Source: Pseudomonas beijingensis (lineage in GTDB: Bacteria > Pseudomonadota > Gammaproteobacteria > Pseudomonadales > Pseudomonadaceae). From it: 64,000 nt of DNA. The notes under the pieces were generated by a model. It was not told the origin of the DNA and ran no database searches. It saw only the letters and a program-made list of their open reading frames with translations. Positions 40,701 to 59,365 of the stretch are shown here, piece after piece (position 1 is the first letter of the stretch; each line of letters opens with the position of its first letter). The position numbers and the translations under genes are program-made. The stretch spans positions 5,708,001-5,772,000 of the forward strand of contig NZ_CP117425.1 in assembly GCF_030687295.1 (NCBI RefSeq), read 5' to 3'.

Positions 40701-41994
40701 GACGGTGAAGGGTCGGTGCACGGTTGAGCAGAACCGGGTGTTCGCGAATCACTTCAGCGAGAACGTCCCAGACCTCTGGCAGCTCGCGCTCGACCATCTT
40801 CTTGGCGGCTTTGATGGTGGTCGCCAGACCACGCATTTCCAGCTTGCCGAAAATGAACGGCTTGAACAGCTCCAGAGCCATTTTCTTAGGCAGACCGCAC
40901 TGGTGCAGACGCAGGGTCGGGCCTACGGTAATTACCGAACGACCGGAGTAGTCAACACGCTTACCGAGCAAGTTCTGACGGAAACGACCCTGCTTACCCT
41001 TGATCATGTCAGCCAGGGATTTCAGAGGACGCTTGTTGGAACCTGTGATAGCGCGGCCACGACGACCGTTGTCGAGCAGCGCATCGACGGCTTCCTGCAA
41101 CATACGCTTTTCGTTGCGCACGATGATGTCCGGAGCGGACAGATCGAGCAGGCGCTTCAAGCGGTTGTTACGGTTGATCACTCGACGATACAGATCGTTG
41201 AGGTCGGAAGTCGCGAAGCGACCGCCATCGAGCGGAACCAGTGGACGCAGGTCTGGCGGCAGTACCGGCAGAACGGTCAGCACCATCCACTCTGGCAGGT
41301 TGCCGGAACCCTGGAAGGCTTCCATCAACTTCAGACGCTTGGACAGCTTCTTGATCTTGGTTTCGGAGTTGGTTTGCGGAATTTCTTCGCGCAGGCGGCC
41401 AATCTCGTGCTCCAGGTCGATAGCGTGCAGCAGTTCGCGGACAGCTTCGGCACCCATGCGGGCATCGAAATCGTCGCCGAACTCTTCCAGCGCTTCGAAG
41501 TACTGCTCGTCGTTGAGCAACTGACCTTTTTCAAGGGTGGTCATGCCTGGGTCGATAACGACGTAGCTCTCAAAGTAGAGAACACGCTCGATATCACGCA
41601 GGGTCATGTCCATCAGCAGGCCGATACGGGACGGCAGCGATTTCAGGAACCAGATGTGGGCAACTGGCGAGGCCAGTTCGATGTGCGCCATGCGCTCACG
41701 ACGAACTTTTGCCAGCGCGACTTCAACGCCGCACTTCTCGCAGATCACACCACGGTGCTTCAAGCGCTTGTACTTACCGCACAGGCACTCGTAGTCCTTC
41801 ACCGGGCCAAAGATCTTGGCGCAGAACAGGCCGTCACGCTCAGGTTTGAACGTACGGTAGTTAATGGTTTCCGGCTTTTTAACTTCACCGAACGACCACG
41901 AACGGATCATCTCAGGCGAGGCCAATCCAATACGGATGGCGTCGAACTCTTCGACTTGACCCTGGTTTTTCAGCAAATTCAGTAGGTCTTTCAA
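37794..41994 (-). CDS. rpoC: DNA-directed RNA polymerase subunit beta', frameshifted in this sequence
   Basis: RNA polymerase beta', 1399 residues after repair. The N-terminal zinc ribbon [20 protein letters not shown] and the catalytic [12 protein letters not shown] are in the first part; the second zinc site [15 protein letters not shown] and the C-terminal assembly region are in the second. At about residue 733 one extra C in plus-strand 39794-39795 turns [14 protein letters not shown] into [11 protein letters not shown], and the original frame resumes afterwards as [14 protein letters not shown]. The start is TTG at 41994 with AGGAGGAAA just upstream, giving (M)[12 protein letters not shown]. 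As this gene is essential, the break is very probably an artefact. Confidence 0.96.
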
Positions 41995-42058
41995 GGCCTT
42001 TCCTCCTGGCGGAGCAGAGAGCGGGCAAAACAGCCCCGCTCTCGATTCGCGTCACGTG

Positions 42059-46132
<4,074 letters not shown>

Positions 46133-46277
46133 CAGCGTTCCCCAGCTTGGTCACCTGCTTGTTTGGCCCCTCCCGACGGGAGCAGCCAGAAAATCGTGCA
46201 AACCCCATGGTTTGCGCCACCACATCGGGTGGTTACAGCTCGCGATCAGCACCGACCCAGTCGGCTGCCAATAACGG

Positions 46278-46306
46278 AAAAAGGCCGGTGGCAAGAGCCA
46301 CCAGCC
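46278..46306 (-). terminator. attenuator-like terminator between rplL and rpoB
   Basis: On the minus strand GGCTGGTGGC / GCCACCGGCC (arms 46297-46306 and 46283-46292; all ten pairs form, one T-G) with a four-base loop and five T. It lies 47 bases after rplL and about 145 before rpoB. A partial terminator in this place is known to lower rpoBC relative to ribosomal protein genes in E. coli. Two more hairpins follow at 46198-46215 (GCAAACC-CCAT-GGTTTGC) and 46217-46231. Confidence 0.8.
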
Positions 46307-46352
46307 ATCAGCCTGTCGCTTAACGCTCGGGCTGGAGACGCAAAGTCGATGC

Positions 46353-46719
46353 TTACTTCAGCTCGACTTTAGCGCCTGCTTCTTCCAGAACTGCTTTGGG
46401 CTTTGTCAGCTGCGTCTTTGGCAACAGCTTCCAGAACCATGGCAGGAGCGCCGTCAACTACAGCCTTGGCTTCTTTCAGGCCCAGACCGGTCAGTTCACG
46501 TACTGCCTTGATCACGTTTACTTTCTTCTCGCCAGCTTCGGTCAGCATGACGTTGAATTCGGTTTGCTCTTCAACAACAGCGGCAGCAGCAGCTGGACCA
46601 GCGGAAGCAGCAGCAGCGGAAACGCCGAATTTTTCTTCGAAAGCTTTGATCAGCTCAACAACCTGCAGAACCGACATTTCAGCTACGGCGTTGAGGATAT
46701 CGTCTTGGGAGATAGACAT
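46353..46719 (-). CDS. rplL: 50S ribosomal protein L7/L12, frameshifted in this sequence
   Basis: L7/L12, 121 residues after repair, the stalk protein that recruits EF-Tu and EF-G. The N-terminal dimer part ([20 protein letters not shown]), the alanine-rich hinge ([18 protein letters not shown]) and the factor-binding domain ([30 protein letters not shown]) are complete. The break is at about residue 107, in plus-strand GGG at 46398-46400 where GG is expected; in the mended frame the end is the normal AGAKVELK, with stop at 46353-46355. Ribosome site AGGAAA precedes the ATG. Confidence 0.95.
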
Positions 46720-46798
46720 TACTGTATTTCCTGAATTGGGGGGACGGCCTACGCGGCCATCGAAATAAACAAAAAAGCGCGAAAGAAAGTGCTCAGCC

Positions 46799-47299
46799 TT
46801 AGGCTGCGGCAGCTTCTTTTTGCTCGCGAACTGCAGCCAGAGTACGAGCCAGCTTGCTGGTGGCGCCTTGAATCACGCTCATCAGCTGCGAAATGGCTTC
46901 GTTGCGGGTCGGCAGTGTTGCCAGTACATCGATCTGATTAGCTGCGAGGAACTTGCCCTCGAACGCAGCTGCCTTGATCTCGAACTTGTCCTGACCCTTG
47001 GCGAACTCCTTGAACAAACGGGCAGCAGCGCCTGGATGATCTTTGGAAAACGCGATCAGGGTCGGGCCGGTGAACACGTCGTTGAGAACACTGTATTCAG
47101 TGCCAGCAACAGCGCGCTTGAGCAGGGTGTTACGTACGACACGTACGTAAACGCCAGCTTCACGGGCCTCTTTACGGAGTCCGGTCATTGCGCCTACTGT
47201 TACGCCACGGGCATCAGCCACGACAGCGGACAGAGCGACTTTGGCAGCCTCGTTGACTTCAGCGACGATGGCCTTCTTGTCTTCGAGATTAATTGCCAC
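46799..47299 (-). CDS. rplJ: 50S ribosomal protein L10
   Basis: L10, 166 residues, anchor of the L7/L12 stalk. It opens [20 protein letters not shown]; the rRNA-binding part is at residues 1-130 and the C-terminal helix ([22 protein letters not shown]) binds L12 dimers. The start codon is GTG at 47299 with AGGAG before it. The spacer of 198 bases upstream carries the expected L10 leader. Confidence 0.97.
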   Translation of the reverse strand: MAINLEDKKAIVAEVNEAAKVALSAVVADARGVTVGAMTGLRKEAREAGVYVRVVRNTLLKRAVAGTEYSVLNDVFTGPTLIAFSKDHPGAAARLFKEFAKGQDKFEIKAAAFEGKFLAANQIDVLATLPTRNEAISQLMSVIQGATSKLARTLAAVREQKEAAAA

Positions 47300-47469
47300 G
47301 GGTTTAACTCCTGCTTGTTACCGTTTCATCCGATCGAAACCGAATGTCGTTTTGGTGTCTGATTCGGTAAGGAACCGGGAGCACCATCTGCGTAGGCTTG
47401 TGGTTTAAGACTTGCGTCGCCTACGGTCTTGGACAGCCCCCGCCAGGCAGGGACCCCAATTTTTTGATT
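47300..47469 (-). promoter_or_regulatory. L10 leader (autoregulatory rplJ leader)
   Basis: The spacer before rplJ contains the long-range stem CGTAGGC (47391-47397) / GCCTACG (47419-47425), plus purine-rich internal loops. Position and layout fit the L10 leader, where the L10-L12 complex binds and stops translation of its own mRNA. I matched position and stems, not the detailed kink-turn consensus. Confidence 0.6.
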
Positions 47470-47487
47470 GGCGCGATTGCTCGCGCC
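47470..47487 (-). terminator. hairpin after rplA
   Basis: Perfect seven-base stem GGCGCGA / TCGCGCC with a four-base loop, starting 10 bases after the rplA stop; on the minus strand AATCAAAAAATT follows, so there is no T-run. It may be a pause or processing site between the L11-L1 and L10-L12 parts. Confidence 0.45.
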
Positions 47488-47497
47488 AACCTGAGTC

Positions 47498-48193
47498 TTA
47501 CGCGTCGAGCGAGCTCTGATCGATGACCAGACCTGGGCCCATAGTGGTGCTCAGGGTAACGCGCTTGACGTAGATACCTTTCGAAGAAGCTGGCTTGATA
47601 CGCTTCAGATCAGCGATCAGGGCCTCAACGTTTTCCTTCAGCTTGACGGCGTCGAAGCCGATCTTGCCAACGGAAGTGTGGATGATGCCGTTTTTGTCGG
47701 TGCGATAACGAACCTGACCAGCCTTGGCGTTTTTGACCGCAGTGGCTACGTCTGGCGTTACGGTGCCGACTTTAGGGTTAGGCATCAGACCACGTGGACC
47801 GAGGATCTGACCCAACTGACCCACAACGCGCATGGCATCCGGGGATGCGATCACTACGTCATAGTTCAGGTCGCCGCCCTTCATTTCAGCAGCCAGATCG
47901 TCCATGCCTACGCGGTCAGCACCAGCAGCCAGAGCAGCTTCAGCTGCTGGGCCCTGGGTGAAGACAGCTACACGAACGGTCTTGCCAGTGCCGTGTGGCA
48001 GCACGGTAGCGCTACGAACGACCTGGTCGGATTTACGTGGGTCAACGCCCAGGTTTACAGCAACGTCGAACGACTCGCTGAACTTGACAGTCGACAGCTC
48101 AGCCAGCAGAGCGGCGGCGTCTACAAAGTTGTAGGCCTTGCCTGCTTCGATTTTGCCGGCGATAGCCTTTTGACGCTTGGTCAGCTTAGCCAT
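47498..48193 (-). CDS. rplA: 50S ribosomal protein L1
   Basis: L1, 231 residues, of the mobile L1 stalk that moves E-site tRNA. It starts [20 protein letters not shown] and has the signature [20 protein letters not shown]. In E. coli L1 represses the L11-L1 mRNA. Its ATG overlaps the rplK stop by one base (TAATG), so the two are coupled. Confidence 0.98.
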   Translation of the reverse strand: MAKLTKRQKAIAGKIEAGKAYNFVDAAALLAELSTVKFSESFDVAVNLGVDPRKSDQVVRSATVLPHGTGKTVRVAVFTQGPAAEAALAAGADRVGMDDLAAEMKGGDLNYDVVIASPDAMRVVGQLGQILGPRGLMPNPKVGTVTPDVATAVKNAKAGQVRYRTDKNGIIHTSVGKIGFDAVKLKENVEALIADLKRIKPASSKGIYVKRVTLSTTMGPGLVIDQSSLDA

Positions 48194-48624
48194 TACACAC
48201 CCTCCACGTTAAGGCCCATGCTACGAGCAGAACCGGCGATAGTACGCACGGCTGCATCCATATCAGCTGCAGTCAGATCCGCGTTTTTGGTTTTCGCGAT
48301 TTCTTCCAGCTGTGCACGGGTAACGGTGCCAACCTTAACGGTGTTTGGACGAGCGGAACCGCTGGTCAAACCTGCAGCCTTCTTCAGCAGAACCGAAGCT
48401 GGGGTGCTTTTTGTTTCGAAGGTGAAGCTACGGTCGCTGTAGACAGTGATGATCACTGGAGTCGGCAGACCTGGCTCAAGACCCTGAGTACGGGCGTTGA
48501 AGGCCTTACAGAATTCCATGATGTTCACGCCGTGCTGACCCAGTGCAGGACCAACAGGTGGGCTTGGGTTAGCCTGAGCGGCCTTCACTTGCAGCTTGAT
48601 GTAAGCGGTAATTTTCTTGGCCAT
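48193..48624 (-). CDS. rplK: 50S ribosomal protein L11
   Basis: L11, 143 residues, of the GTPase centre, needed for RelA response to uncharged tRNA. The start at 48624 gives [20 protein letters not shown]. The proline-rich linker [24 protein letters not shown] and the C-terminal [14 protein letters not shown] are family-typical. Confidence 0.98.
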   Translation of the reverse strand: MAKKITAYIKLQVKAAQANPSPPVGPALGQHGVNIMEFCKAFNARTQGLEPGLPTPVIITVYSDRSFTFETKSTPASVLLKKAAGLTSGSARPNTVKVGTVTRAQLEEIAKTKNADLTAADMDAAVRTIAGSARSMGLNVEGV

Positions 48625-48697
48625 GAGGCACTCCAATTACGGGTTCGAACGCCTCGAAAGGCTCCCCGGTTACTTGCGCGTTTATCCCAGTGACGAC

Positions 48698-48726
48698 AAA
48701 ACCCCACAGCCTTGGGCTGCGGGGTT
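48698..48726 (-). terminator. intrinsic terminator of secE-nusG
   Basis: AACCCCGCAGCC / GGCTGTGGGGTT on the minus strand, one mismatch, three-base loop, then TTTTGTCG. It lies 15 bases past the nusG stop. No consensus promoter is visible between it and rplK, so some read-through to rplK is likely. Confidence 0.75.
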
Positions 48727-48741
48727 GGGATGCCTGCTCAA

Positions 48742-49275
48742 TCAGACCTTTTCGACCTGACTGAACTCTAGCTCTACCGGAGTAGAGCGACCGAAAATGA
48801 GCACTGCCACTTGGATCCGGCTCTTTTCGTAGTTAACTTCTTCAACCGTGCCATTGAAATCAGCGAATGGACCGTCGGTGACACGTACAACCTCACCCGG
48901 CTCAAACAAAGTCTTCGGCTTCGGCTTGTCGCTACCATCAGCGACTCGACGCAGAATCGCTTCCGCCTCTTTATCCGTGATCGGCGCAGGCTTATCGGCA
49001 GTACCGCCAATGAAACCCATCACCCGAGGGGTATCCTTGACCAAGTGCCAAGTCCCTTCGTTCATGTCCATCTGTACCAGCACGTAGCCCGGAAAGAACT
49101 TACGTTCACTTTTGCGCTTCTGGCCATTACGCATCTCAACCACTTCTTCAGTGGGGACCAGAATCTCGCCAAAGCCATCTTCCATGCCAGCCAGCTTTAC
49201 GCGCTCTACCAGCGAGCGCATGACATGCTTCTCGTAACCCGAGTAAGCATGCACAACGTACCAACGCTTAGCCAC
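48742..49275 (-). CDS. nusG: transcription elongation/antitermination factor NusG
   Basis: NusG, 177 residues. The NGN domain ([39 protein letters not shown]) binds RNA polymerase; the C-terminal KOW domain ([24 protein letters not shown]) binds S10 or Rho. It follows secE by nine bases. Confidence 0.98.
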   Translation of the reverse strand: MAKRWYVVHAYSGYEKHVMRSLVERVKLAGMEDGFGEILVPTEEVVEMRNGQKRKSERKFFPGYVLVQMDMNEGTWHLVKDTPRVMGFIGGTADKPAPITDKEAEAILRRVADGSDKPKPKTLFEPGEVVRVTDGPFADFNGTVEEVNYEKSRIQVAVLIFGRSTPVELEFSQVEKV

Positions 49276-49284
49276 GGGACACCC

Positions 49285-49653
49285 TTAGCCAACAATCAAG
49301 GAAACAAGCCAGCCGAGCAGGGAATCAAGCCCCCACAACAGCAACGCCATTACCAGAACAACAGCCACAACGATCAACGTGGTCTGCGTGGTTTCTTGGC
49401 GAGTCGGCCATACGACTTTACGAATCTCGGTGCGAGCTTCCTTAGCGAGTACAAAGAAAGACTTGCCCTTGGCTGTCTGCAGGCCTACAAAGGCAGCTAC
49501 AGCAGCAATGGCGAGCAATGCAAGTACGCGGTACAGGATCGGCGAAGCAGAATAATACTGATTGCCAACAACGCCAATAACCACCAAAGCGACTACCACT
49601 AGCCACTTGAGCAGATCGAAGCGAGAGCCTTGAGCTTCAGCTTTAGGAGTCAT
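49285..49653 (-). CDS. secE: protein translocase subunit SecE
   Basis: SecE, 122 residues, three membrane helices as in enterobacteria: two near the N-terminus (WLVVVALVVIGVVGNQYY; LYRVLALLAIAAVAAFVGL) and the essential third one at the end (TLIVVAVVLVMALLLWGLDSLLGW), preceded by the amphipathic EARTEIRKVVWPTRQET motif. It is 45 bases after tRNA-Trp and forms an operon with nusG. Confidence 0.97.
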   Translation of the reverse strand: MTPKAEAQGSRFDLLKWLVVVALVVIGVVGNQYYSASPILYRVLALLAIAAVAAFVGLQTAKGKSFFVLAKEARTEIRKVVWPTRQETTQTTLIVVAVVLVMALLLWGLDSLLGWLVSLIVG

Positions 49654-49698
49654 CTATGAAGATCCTGTGAAAAGAAAGCCAGACACACCAAGTGAATC

Positions 49699-49774
49699 TG
49701 GCAGGTCAGGAGGGAATCGAACCCCCAACCTACGGTTTTGGAGACCGTCGCTCTGCCAATTGAGCTACTGACCT
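49699..49774 (-). tRNA. tRNA-Trp (anticodon CCA)
   Basis: A 76-base cloverleaf: acceptor AGGTCAG / CTGACCT, T-loop GGTTCGATTCC, anticodon loop with CCA (plus-strand TGG at 49739-49741), encoded 3' CCA at 49699-49701. It stands between tufB and secE, as in E. coli, where the Trp tRNA gene is elsewhere but secE also follows tufB. Confidence 0.96.
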
Positions 49775-49786
49775 AAAACAAAATCA

Positions 49787-49806
49787 GGCCGACCATTATG
49801 CCGGCC
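49787..49806 (-). terminator. hairpin after tufB, overlapping the next promoter
   Basis: GGCCG...CGGCC on the minus strand (arms 49802-49806 and 49787-49791) with a ten-base loop, followed by TGATTTTGTTTT. It lies about 20 bases past the tufB stop and can end the tufB transcript. Confidence 0.5.
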
Positions 49807-49823
49807 CGAAAAAGACATTACAA
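49795..49823 (-). promoter_or_regulatory. candidate promoter of tRNA-Trp-secE-nusG
   Basis: TTGTAA (49818-49823), a 17-base spacer and CATAAT (49795-49800) on the minus strand. The -10 sits in the loop of the tufB-end hairpin. Initiation near 49788 would be about 14 bases before the tRNA. Confidence 0.55.
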
Positions 49824-49827
49824 CTAT

Positions 49828-51021
<1,194 letters not shown>

Positions 51022-51073
51022 CGAAATCACCCCTAGGAGAAGAATTTAGCGAGTCACACAAGCCATTAAAACA

Positions 51074-51099
51074 AAGGCAGATATTTGCATATCTGCCTT
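51074..51099 (-). terminator. hairpin between tRNA-Thr and tufB
   Basis: Perfect 11-base stem AAGGCAGATAT / ATATCTGCCTT with a four-base loop, seven bases past tRNA-Thr, followed on the minus strand by TGTTTTAATGG. It could stop part of the transcripts before tufB, or guide cutting between tRNA and mRNA. Confidence 0.65.
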
Positions 51100-51105
51100 G
51101 TTATA

Positions 51106-51181
51106 TGGAGCTCTTGAGCGGATTTGAACCGCTGACCTCACCCTTACCAAGGGTGTGCTCTACCAACTGAGCTACAAGAGC
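51106..51181 (-). tRNA. tRNA-Thr (anticodon GGT)
   Basis: A 76-base cloverleaf with acceptor GCTCTTG / CAAGAGC, anticodon loop CCTTGGTAAGG (GGT), T-loop GGTTCAAATCC and encoded CCA at 51106-51108. It is the last tRNA of the Tyr-Gly-Thr group. Confidence 0.96.
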
Positions 51182-51207
51182 AAAACACTTTGCACAACCT
51201 GCAAACT

Positions 51208-51281
<74 letters not shown>

Positions 51282-51305
51282 GGAGCTTGCAGCTCACGCT
51301 AAAAA

Positions 51306-51390
<85 letters not shown>

Positions 51391-51403
51391 TAAGCGAGCC
51401 GGC

Positions 51404-51431
51404 ATTCTATATCATGCCAGCCTTCTGTCAA
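51404..51431 (-). promoter_or_regulatory. proximal promoter of the tRNA-tufB operon
   Basis: TTGACA (51426-51431), a 16-base spacer and TAGAAT (51404-51409) on the minus strand, followed by a GC-rich discriminator (GCCGGCTCGC). This type is common for stable RNA genes under stringent control. Confidence 0.8.
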
Positions 51432-51520
51432 GCATTTTCTCATTAAAAACCTGAGGTTAGCTGCGTTGACGTCGCTTCGTATCGCTTACCTGGAAAGGTC
51501 TTCGCTGCGAAGCGGGCGCC

Positions 51521-51549
51521 ATTCTATGCAAACTACCCTGCGGGTGCAA
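51521..51549 (-). promoter_or_regulatory. candidate distal promoter of the tRNA-tufB operon
   Basis: TTGCAC (51544-51549), a 17-base spacer and TAGAAT (51521-51526) on the minus strand with discriminator GGCGCCCGC. The -35 lies in the last codons of the SPOR-like gene and the -10 just past its stop. Confidence 0.55.
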
Positions 51550-51988
51550 CCCCCTCGCATGGCATTATTTTATGTTTTAACTCATTGAATTCTTTAGAAA
51601 GGTTTTGAAGCAGCGTTTCATTCACCTTTGCCGCACTTTCTTGGGAAACCTGAATCCAGAACCCTCCCCCCTCAGGGGCATTCTGTGAACCCGACGCCAC
51701 GAAACGACCAAGGACACTCGAAGCTGCCAAACGCTGCTCCAACTGCCTGGCCAGCTCCGGACGGGCAAAACCACCCAGGTAGACACAGGTTTTGGGCGTC
51801 TCACCGGGCCTGGCTGAATCACGCCTGACAAGGGCGTCCGCCGTTTCGCTCAAGAGATGAATATCCTGCTGCGAACCGCGATACAAACTCAGCGGCGTAA
51901 CATCCTTGGCGCGAAGCGGAGCCTCCTGCTGATGCCAGATGTAGTAGAAGACATTCAAAACCAGCAACAACAGAAACAGCCACCGCAT
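51533..51988 (-). CDS. small SPOR-like membrane-anchored protein
   Basis: A 151-residue protein, start at 51988 with GAGG six bases upstream. It has one N-terminal membrane anchor (MRWLFLLLLVLNVFYYIW) and then a periplasmic domain with CVYLGGFARPELARQLEQRL, which has the look of a SPOR peptidoglycan-binding repeat. The C-terminus (FWIQVSQESAAKVNETLLQNL) fits the second half of such a fold. The coaX stop is seven bases upstream, so it is the third gene of birA-coaX-this gene. Its task is unknown; a cell-wall link is inference. Confidence 0.7.
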   Translation of the reverse strand: MRWLFLLLLVLNVFYYIWHQQEAPLRAKDVTPLSLYRGSQQDIHLLSETADALVRRDSARPGETPKTCVYLGGFARPELARQLEQRLAASSVLGRFVASGSQNAPEGGGFWIQVSQESAAKVNETLLQNLSKEFNELKHKIMPCEGVAPAG

Positions 51989-51995
51989 AGAAACC

Positions 51996-52745
51996 TCAAG
52001 ACAAAGGACAGGCCATCGCCAAGCCAACAAAAACCAGGTCAGGCACCACCCTGGCGTCTGGAACAACCCCAGAAACCAGATTGGCATCCCCCCCTGTAAG
52101 AAACACCACGAAATCCTTTCCCCAATATTGCTGCGCCAATTCAAGCTGAGTCAGGACAAATCCCCTGAGCATCAGCATGCAACCGCGCTCGACCGCCTCG
52201 ACAGTCGCACGACCTGGAGCGAGGCTCTCGTGGGCTCGCTCGGCCGCTATATCGTCATAGCGAATTTTTCGCGTGTGGGTACGCAATTGATTGCGCATCA
52301 GCGGCATACCAGGACAAATGAATCCTCCGAGATGCTCCCCATTCGCCGCCACGAAATCAGCCGTAACAGCAGTACCAAAATCAAGGACCAGGCACGCCCC
52401 TGAAGCGAGATGAAAACCGCCAAGCAGGGCCAGCCATCGATCGAGACCTAACCGCTCGTAATCCTCGTAGCCGTTTCTCACACCCGCCATTTCCCGGGCA
52501 GGCACAGCACGAACCACCGACACCCCGAACACATCAACCAGCGAAGCAACCAATGAGTCCGTCTCCGCCAAGGTCCTCACGCTAACAAGACGACACTTCT
52601 TGAGCTGGAATTTCCCTGCATCATTCAGACTCGCCAGCAGATCGTCGTCAGAGCTGACTACGCCACCCTCGACCGGTGTTATTCCGTCAGGGCGAAGCAC
52701 GCGCCATTTGATGAAGCTGTTGCCGCAGTCGAGCTCAAGAATCAT
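51996..52745 (-). CDS. coaX: type III pantothenate kinase
   Basis: CoaX, 249 residues, phosphorylates pantothenate in the first step of coenzyme A synthesis. The N-terminal ATP site [14 protein letters not shown] and the [14 protein letters not shown] motif of the ASKHA fold are visible; the [19 protein letters not shown] stretch binds pantothenate. ATG at 52745 is preferred over GTG one codon upstream, with GAGG seven bases before. It overlaps birA by 11 bases; biotin ligase and CoaX are adjacent in many pseudomonads. Confidence 0.94.
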   Translation of the reverse strand: MILELDCGNSFIKWRVLRPDGITPVEGGVVSSDDDLLASLNDAGKFQLKKCRLVSVRTLAETDSLVASLVDVFGVSVVRAVPAREMAGVRNGYEDYERLGLDRWLALLGGFHLASGACLVLDFGTAVTADFVAANGEHLGGFICPGMPLMRNQLRTHTRKIRYDDIAAERAHESLAPGRATVEAVERGCMLMLRGFVLTQLELAQQYWGKDFVVFLTGGDANLVSGVVPDARVVPDLVFVGLAMACPLS

Positions 52746-53691
52746 CACGCAACCTCAAACTGAGCTCACCACCGCTAAAGTTTTTTTCCACACCATCTAC
52801 CTTCAAACGCAGCGCACCCTGGTGATCAATGCCCAGCACGATGCCGTCAATTTTATTAACACCGGCAATTAGAGACACCGCTCGGCCCTGCCAAAGATGG
52901 TATTGCTCCCATTCCGACTGGATCGCAGCAAACCCCGATGCATGATGAAGCTCCAGATATTGTTGTAGCTTCACACTCAATAGCGCCACCAGCTCATTTC
53001 GATCGAAATCCCTGCCCGCCTCAAGACACATGGACGTCCATTGCTGATCGACCTCATCAGTCGCTTGCATGTTTACATTAATCCCTACACCCAGGACGAC
53101 ATGGCAAACGTCTGCAGGATCTCCCACCAATTCGAGCAGAATGCCGGCAATCTTCTTCTCACCCACCAGGACATCATTGGGCCATTTCAACCCTGCCCCT
53201 GCGATGCCCATGTCGCGCAAGACATGCATGACAGCAAGCCCGACAACCAGGCTAAGGCCTTCGATCTGCCGCATGCCGCCATCAATGCGTAACACCAAGC
53301 TGTGATAGAGGTTTTCAGCAAACGGACTGACCCACTTACGACCACGGCGACCGCGACCCGCTATCTGTCGCTCAGCCAAGACCAGGAACGGCGCAGCCCC
53401 CCCACGCTCGATGAAACGCAGCGCCTCGGCGTTAGTGGAATCGATGGAGTCAAATATATGGATAGGGCATTCATGAAGGCCTTTTGCGCAGATTTCTGCC
53501 GCATCCAAAAGCAACAGGCGCTTAGCCAACTGATACCCCCTGCCTCGAACTTTATGTACAGACAATCCTAAATCCGCCTCCAAATGCTGCAACTGCTTCC
53601 ACACAGCACTACGACTGATGCCCAATGCGACACCCAGCGCCTGCCCCGAATGAAAGCGGCCATCCTTCAGAAGTTTTAGCAACGTGAGCAT
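52735..53691 (-). CDS. birA: bifunctional biotin-protein ligase / biotin operon repressor
   Basis: BirA, 318 residues. Residues 1-60 are a winged helix ([35 protein letters not shown]), so it is the repressor-type ligase. The catalytic part has the biotin/ATP loop [18 protein letters not shown] (GRGRRG at about residue 117), [20 protein letters not shown] with the key Lys, and a small C-terminal SH3-like domain. The start at 53691 begins [10 protein letters not shown]; longer forms have no family support. Confidence 0.96.
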   Translation of the reverse strand: MLTLLKLLKDGRFHSGQALGVALGISRSAVWKQLQHLEADLGLSVHKVRGRGYQLAKRLLLLDAAEICAKGLHECPIHIFDSIDSTNAEALRFIERGGAAPFLVLAERQIAGRGRRGRKWVSPFAENLYHSLVLRIDGGMRQIEGLSLVVGLAVMHVLRDMGIAGAGLKWPNDVLVGEKKIAGILLELVGDPADVCHVVLGVGINVNMQATDEVDQQWTSMCLEAGRDFDRNELVALLSVKLQQYLELHHASGFAAIQSEWEQYHLWQGRAVSLIAGVNKIDGIVLGIDHQGALRLKVDGVEKNFSGGELSLRLRDDS

Positions 53692-53776
53692 GCGGACTGC
53701 GCCCTGATAATGAGGCCCGCATGATAGCCATGCACAAGACAGTTGCATAGAAACACAAAATGACTTTCCTGCGGGC

Positions 53777-53814
53777 AAAACAAAACCCCTACCTGCGTCA
53801 GCAGATAGGGGTTT
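53777..53814 (-). terminator. intrinsic terminator of the rRNA operon
   Basis: AAACCCCTATCTGC / GCAGGTAGGGGTTT on the minus strand with one mismatch, a four-base loop and TTGTTTTG after it, about 10 bases past the 5S gene. Confidence 0.85.
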
Positions 53815-53824
53815 CGGAATTTAA

Positions 53825-53940
53825 TCTTGACGATGACCTACTCTCACATGGGGAAACCCCACACTACCATCGGCGATGCATCGTTTCACTGCTGAGTTCG
53901 GGATGGGATCAGGTGGTTCCAATGCTCTATGGTCGTCAAG
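53825..53940 (-). rRNA. rrf: 5S ribosomal RNA
   Basis: About 116 bases on the minus strand, with the 5S core ACCTGATCCCATCCCGAAC and AGTGAAACGATGCATCGCCG, and pairing ends CTTGACGA / TCGTCAAG. Ends are accurate to a few bases. The 168-base 23S-5S spacer (53941-54108) shows no other gene. Confidence 0.95.
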
Positions 53941-54108
53941 AAATTCGGTAGCCGGTGCGTGCCTTGCGGTCACGTGCCAGCGAATGGGTATGCGATAGTT
54001 TGTGTGCTGTTTTTGAGTATCTCGAACTTTCGGTTCGTTTCGTCTTCACACACCGCAATCTGGTCTCTTTGCCTTTGGGCTTGGAGTTACAAATTGCTTG
54101 GGTGTTAT

Positions 54109-56994
<2,886 letters not shown>

Positions 56995-57235
56995 ATATAA
57001 CCCCAAGCAATCTGGTTATACTGTGAAGACGACATTCGCCGAAAATTCGATCTTGCTCTAAGAGCAACTCACAAATTTTACCTTAGCCTGATCCGTTACC
57101 AGTGAAAGTAACGTTCAGTCTATCTTTCTATCACATACCCAAATTTTTAAAGAACGATCTAATCAAAAGACTAGAAATCAACATTCACCATCACCTGGAT
57201 GGAATGCTCATTTCTAAGCTTTCAGAAGCAGTTTA

Positions 57236-57311
57236 TGGTGGAGCCAAGCGGGATCGAACCGCTGACCTCCTGCGTGCAAGGCAGGCGCTCTCCCAGCTGA
57301 GCTATGGCCCC
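57236..57311 (-). tRNA. tRNA-Ala (anticodon TGC), rRNA spacer
   Basis: A 76-base cloverleaf with acceptor GGGGCCA / TGGCTCC, anticodon loop CCTTGCACG (TGC), T-loop GGTTCGATCC and encoded CCA at 57236-57238. Confidence 0.97.
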
Positions 57312-57341
57312 GTATTTCTACAGGCGTTTCCCACACAAAAT

Positions 57342-57418
<77 letters not shown>

Positions 57419-57499
57419 AATTTCGGGCTGCTTCTTTCGTCTTCTTCAATGAATCAAGCAATTCGTGTGGGAGCTCATGAAGCAGCTGCGGTCGTCGAT

Positions 57500-59035
<1,536 letters not shown>

Positions 59036-59182
59036 AACATCTTTGGGTTTTGAGAAAACCCTAAACTTGGCTCAGCAATCGTTGGTTACATCTTTGATTT
59101 CTCGCGGAGTACTTGTGATGCTGATAATCTGTTGACTAGCAGTCTGACTCCACAAGCACCCACACGAATTGCTTGATTCAGT

Positions 59183-59193
59183 TGTTAAAGAGC
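59183..59193 (-). promoter_or_regulatory. boxA antitermination site of the rRNA leader
   Basis: GCTCTTTAACA on the minus strand, 36 bases after the nearest promoter -10 and about 150 before 16S. It is the NusB-S10 binding signal for rRNA antitermination. Confidence 0.85.
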
Positions 59194-59228
59194 GGTTGGC
59201 TGAGCCTTTCGCCTCAACCGAGGCGCGC

Positions 59229-59256
59229 ATTCTACAGCGCCCCGTGCATCTGTCAA
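59229..59256 (-). promoter_or_regulatory. rRNA operon promoter, proximal (P3)
   Basis: TTGACA (59251-59256), a 16-base spacer and TAGAAT (59229-59234), with GCGCGCC discriminator, on the minus strand. An AT-rich stretch upstream (plus-strand GGTTATTTTTAGAAG) can act as an UP element. Confidence 0.85.
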
Positions 59257-59337
59257 GCGGTTATTTTTAGAAGTTTTCAAAGTTTCCTTATCAACTTCAA
59301 CCACTTGCGCTTCCGATCTCTCGTTAGCGGGAGGCGA

Positions 59338-59365
59338 ATTCTACAGCGTTACTCGCTGCTGTCAA
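59338..59365 (-). promoter_or_regulatory. rRNA operon promoter, middle (P2)
   Basis: TTGACA (59360-59365), a 16-base spacer and TAGAAT (59338-59343) on the minus strand, with an A-rich stretch upstream. Confidence 0.85.
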
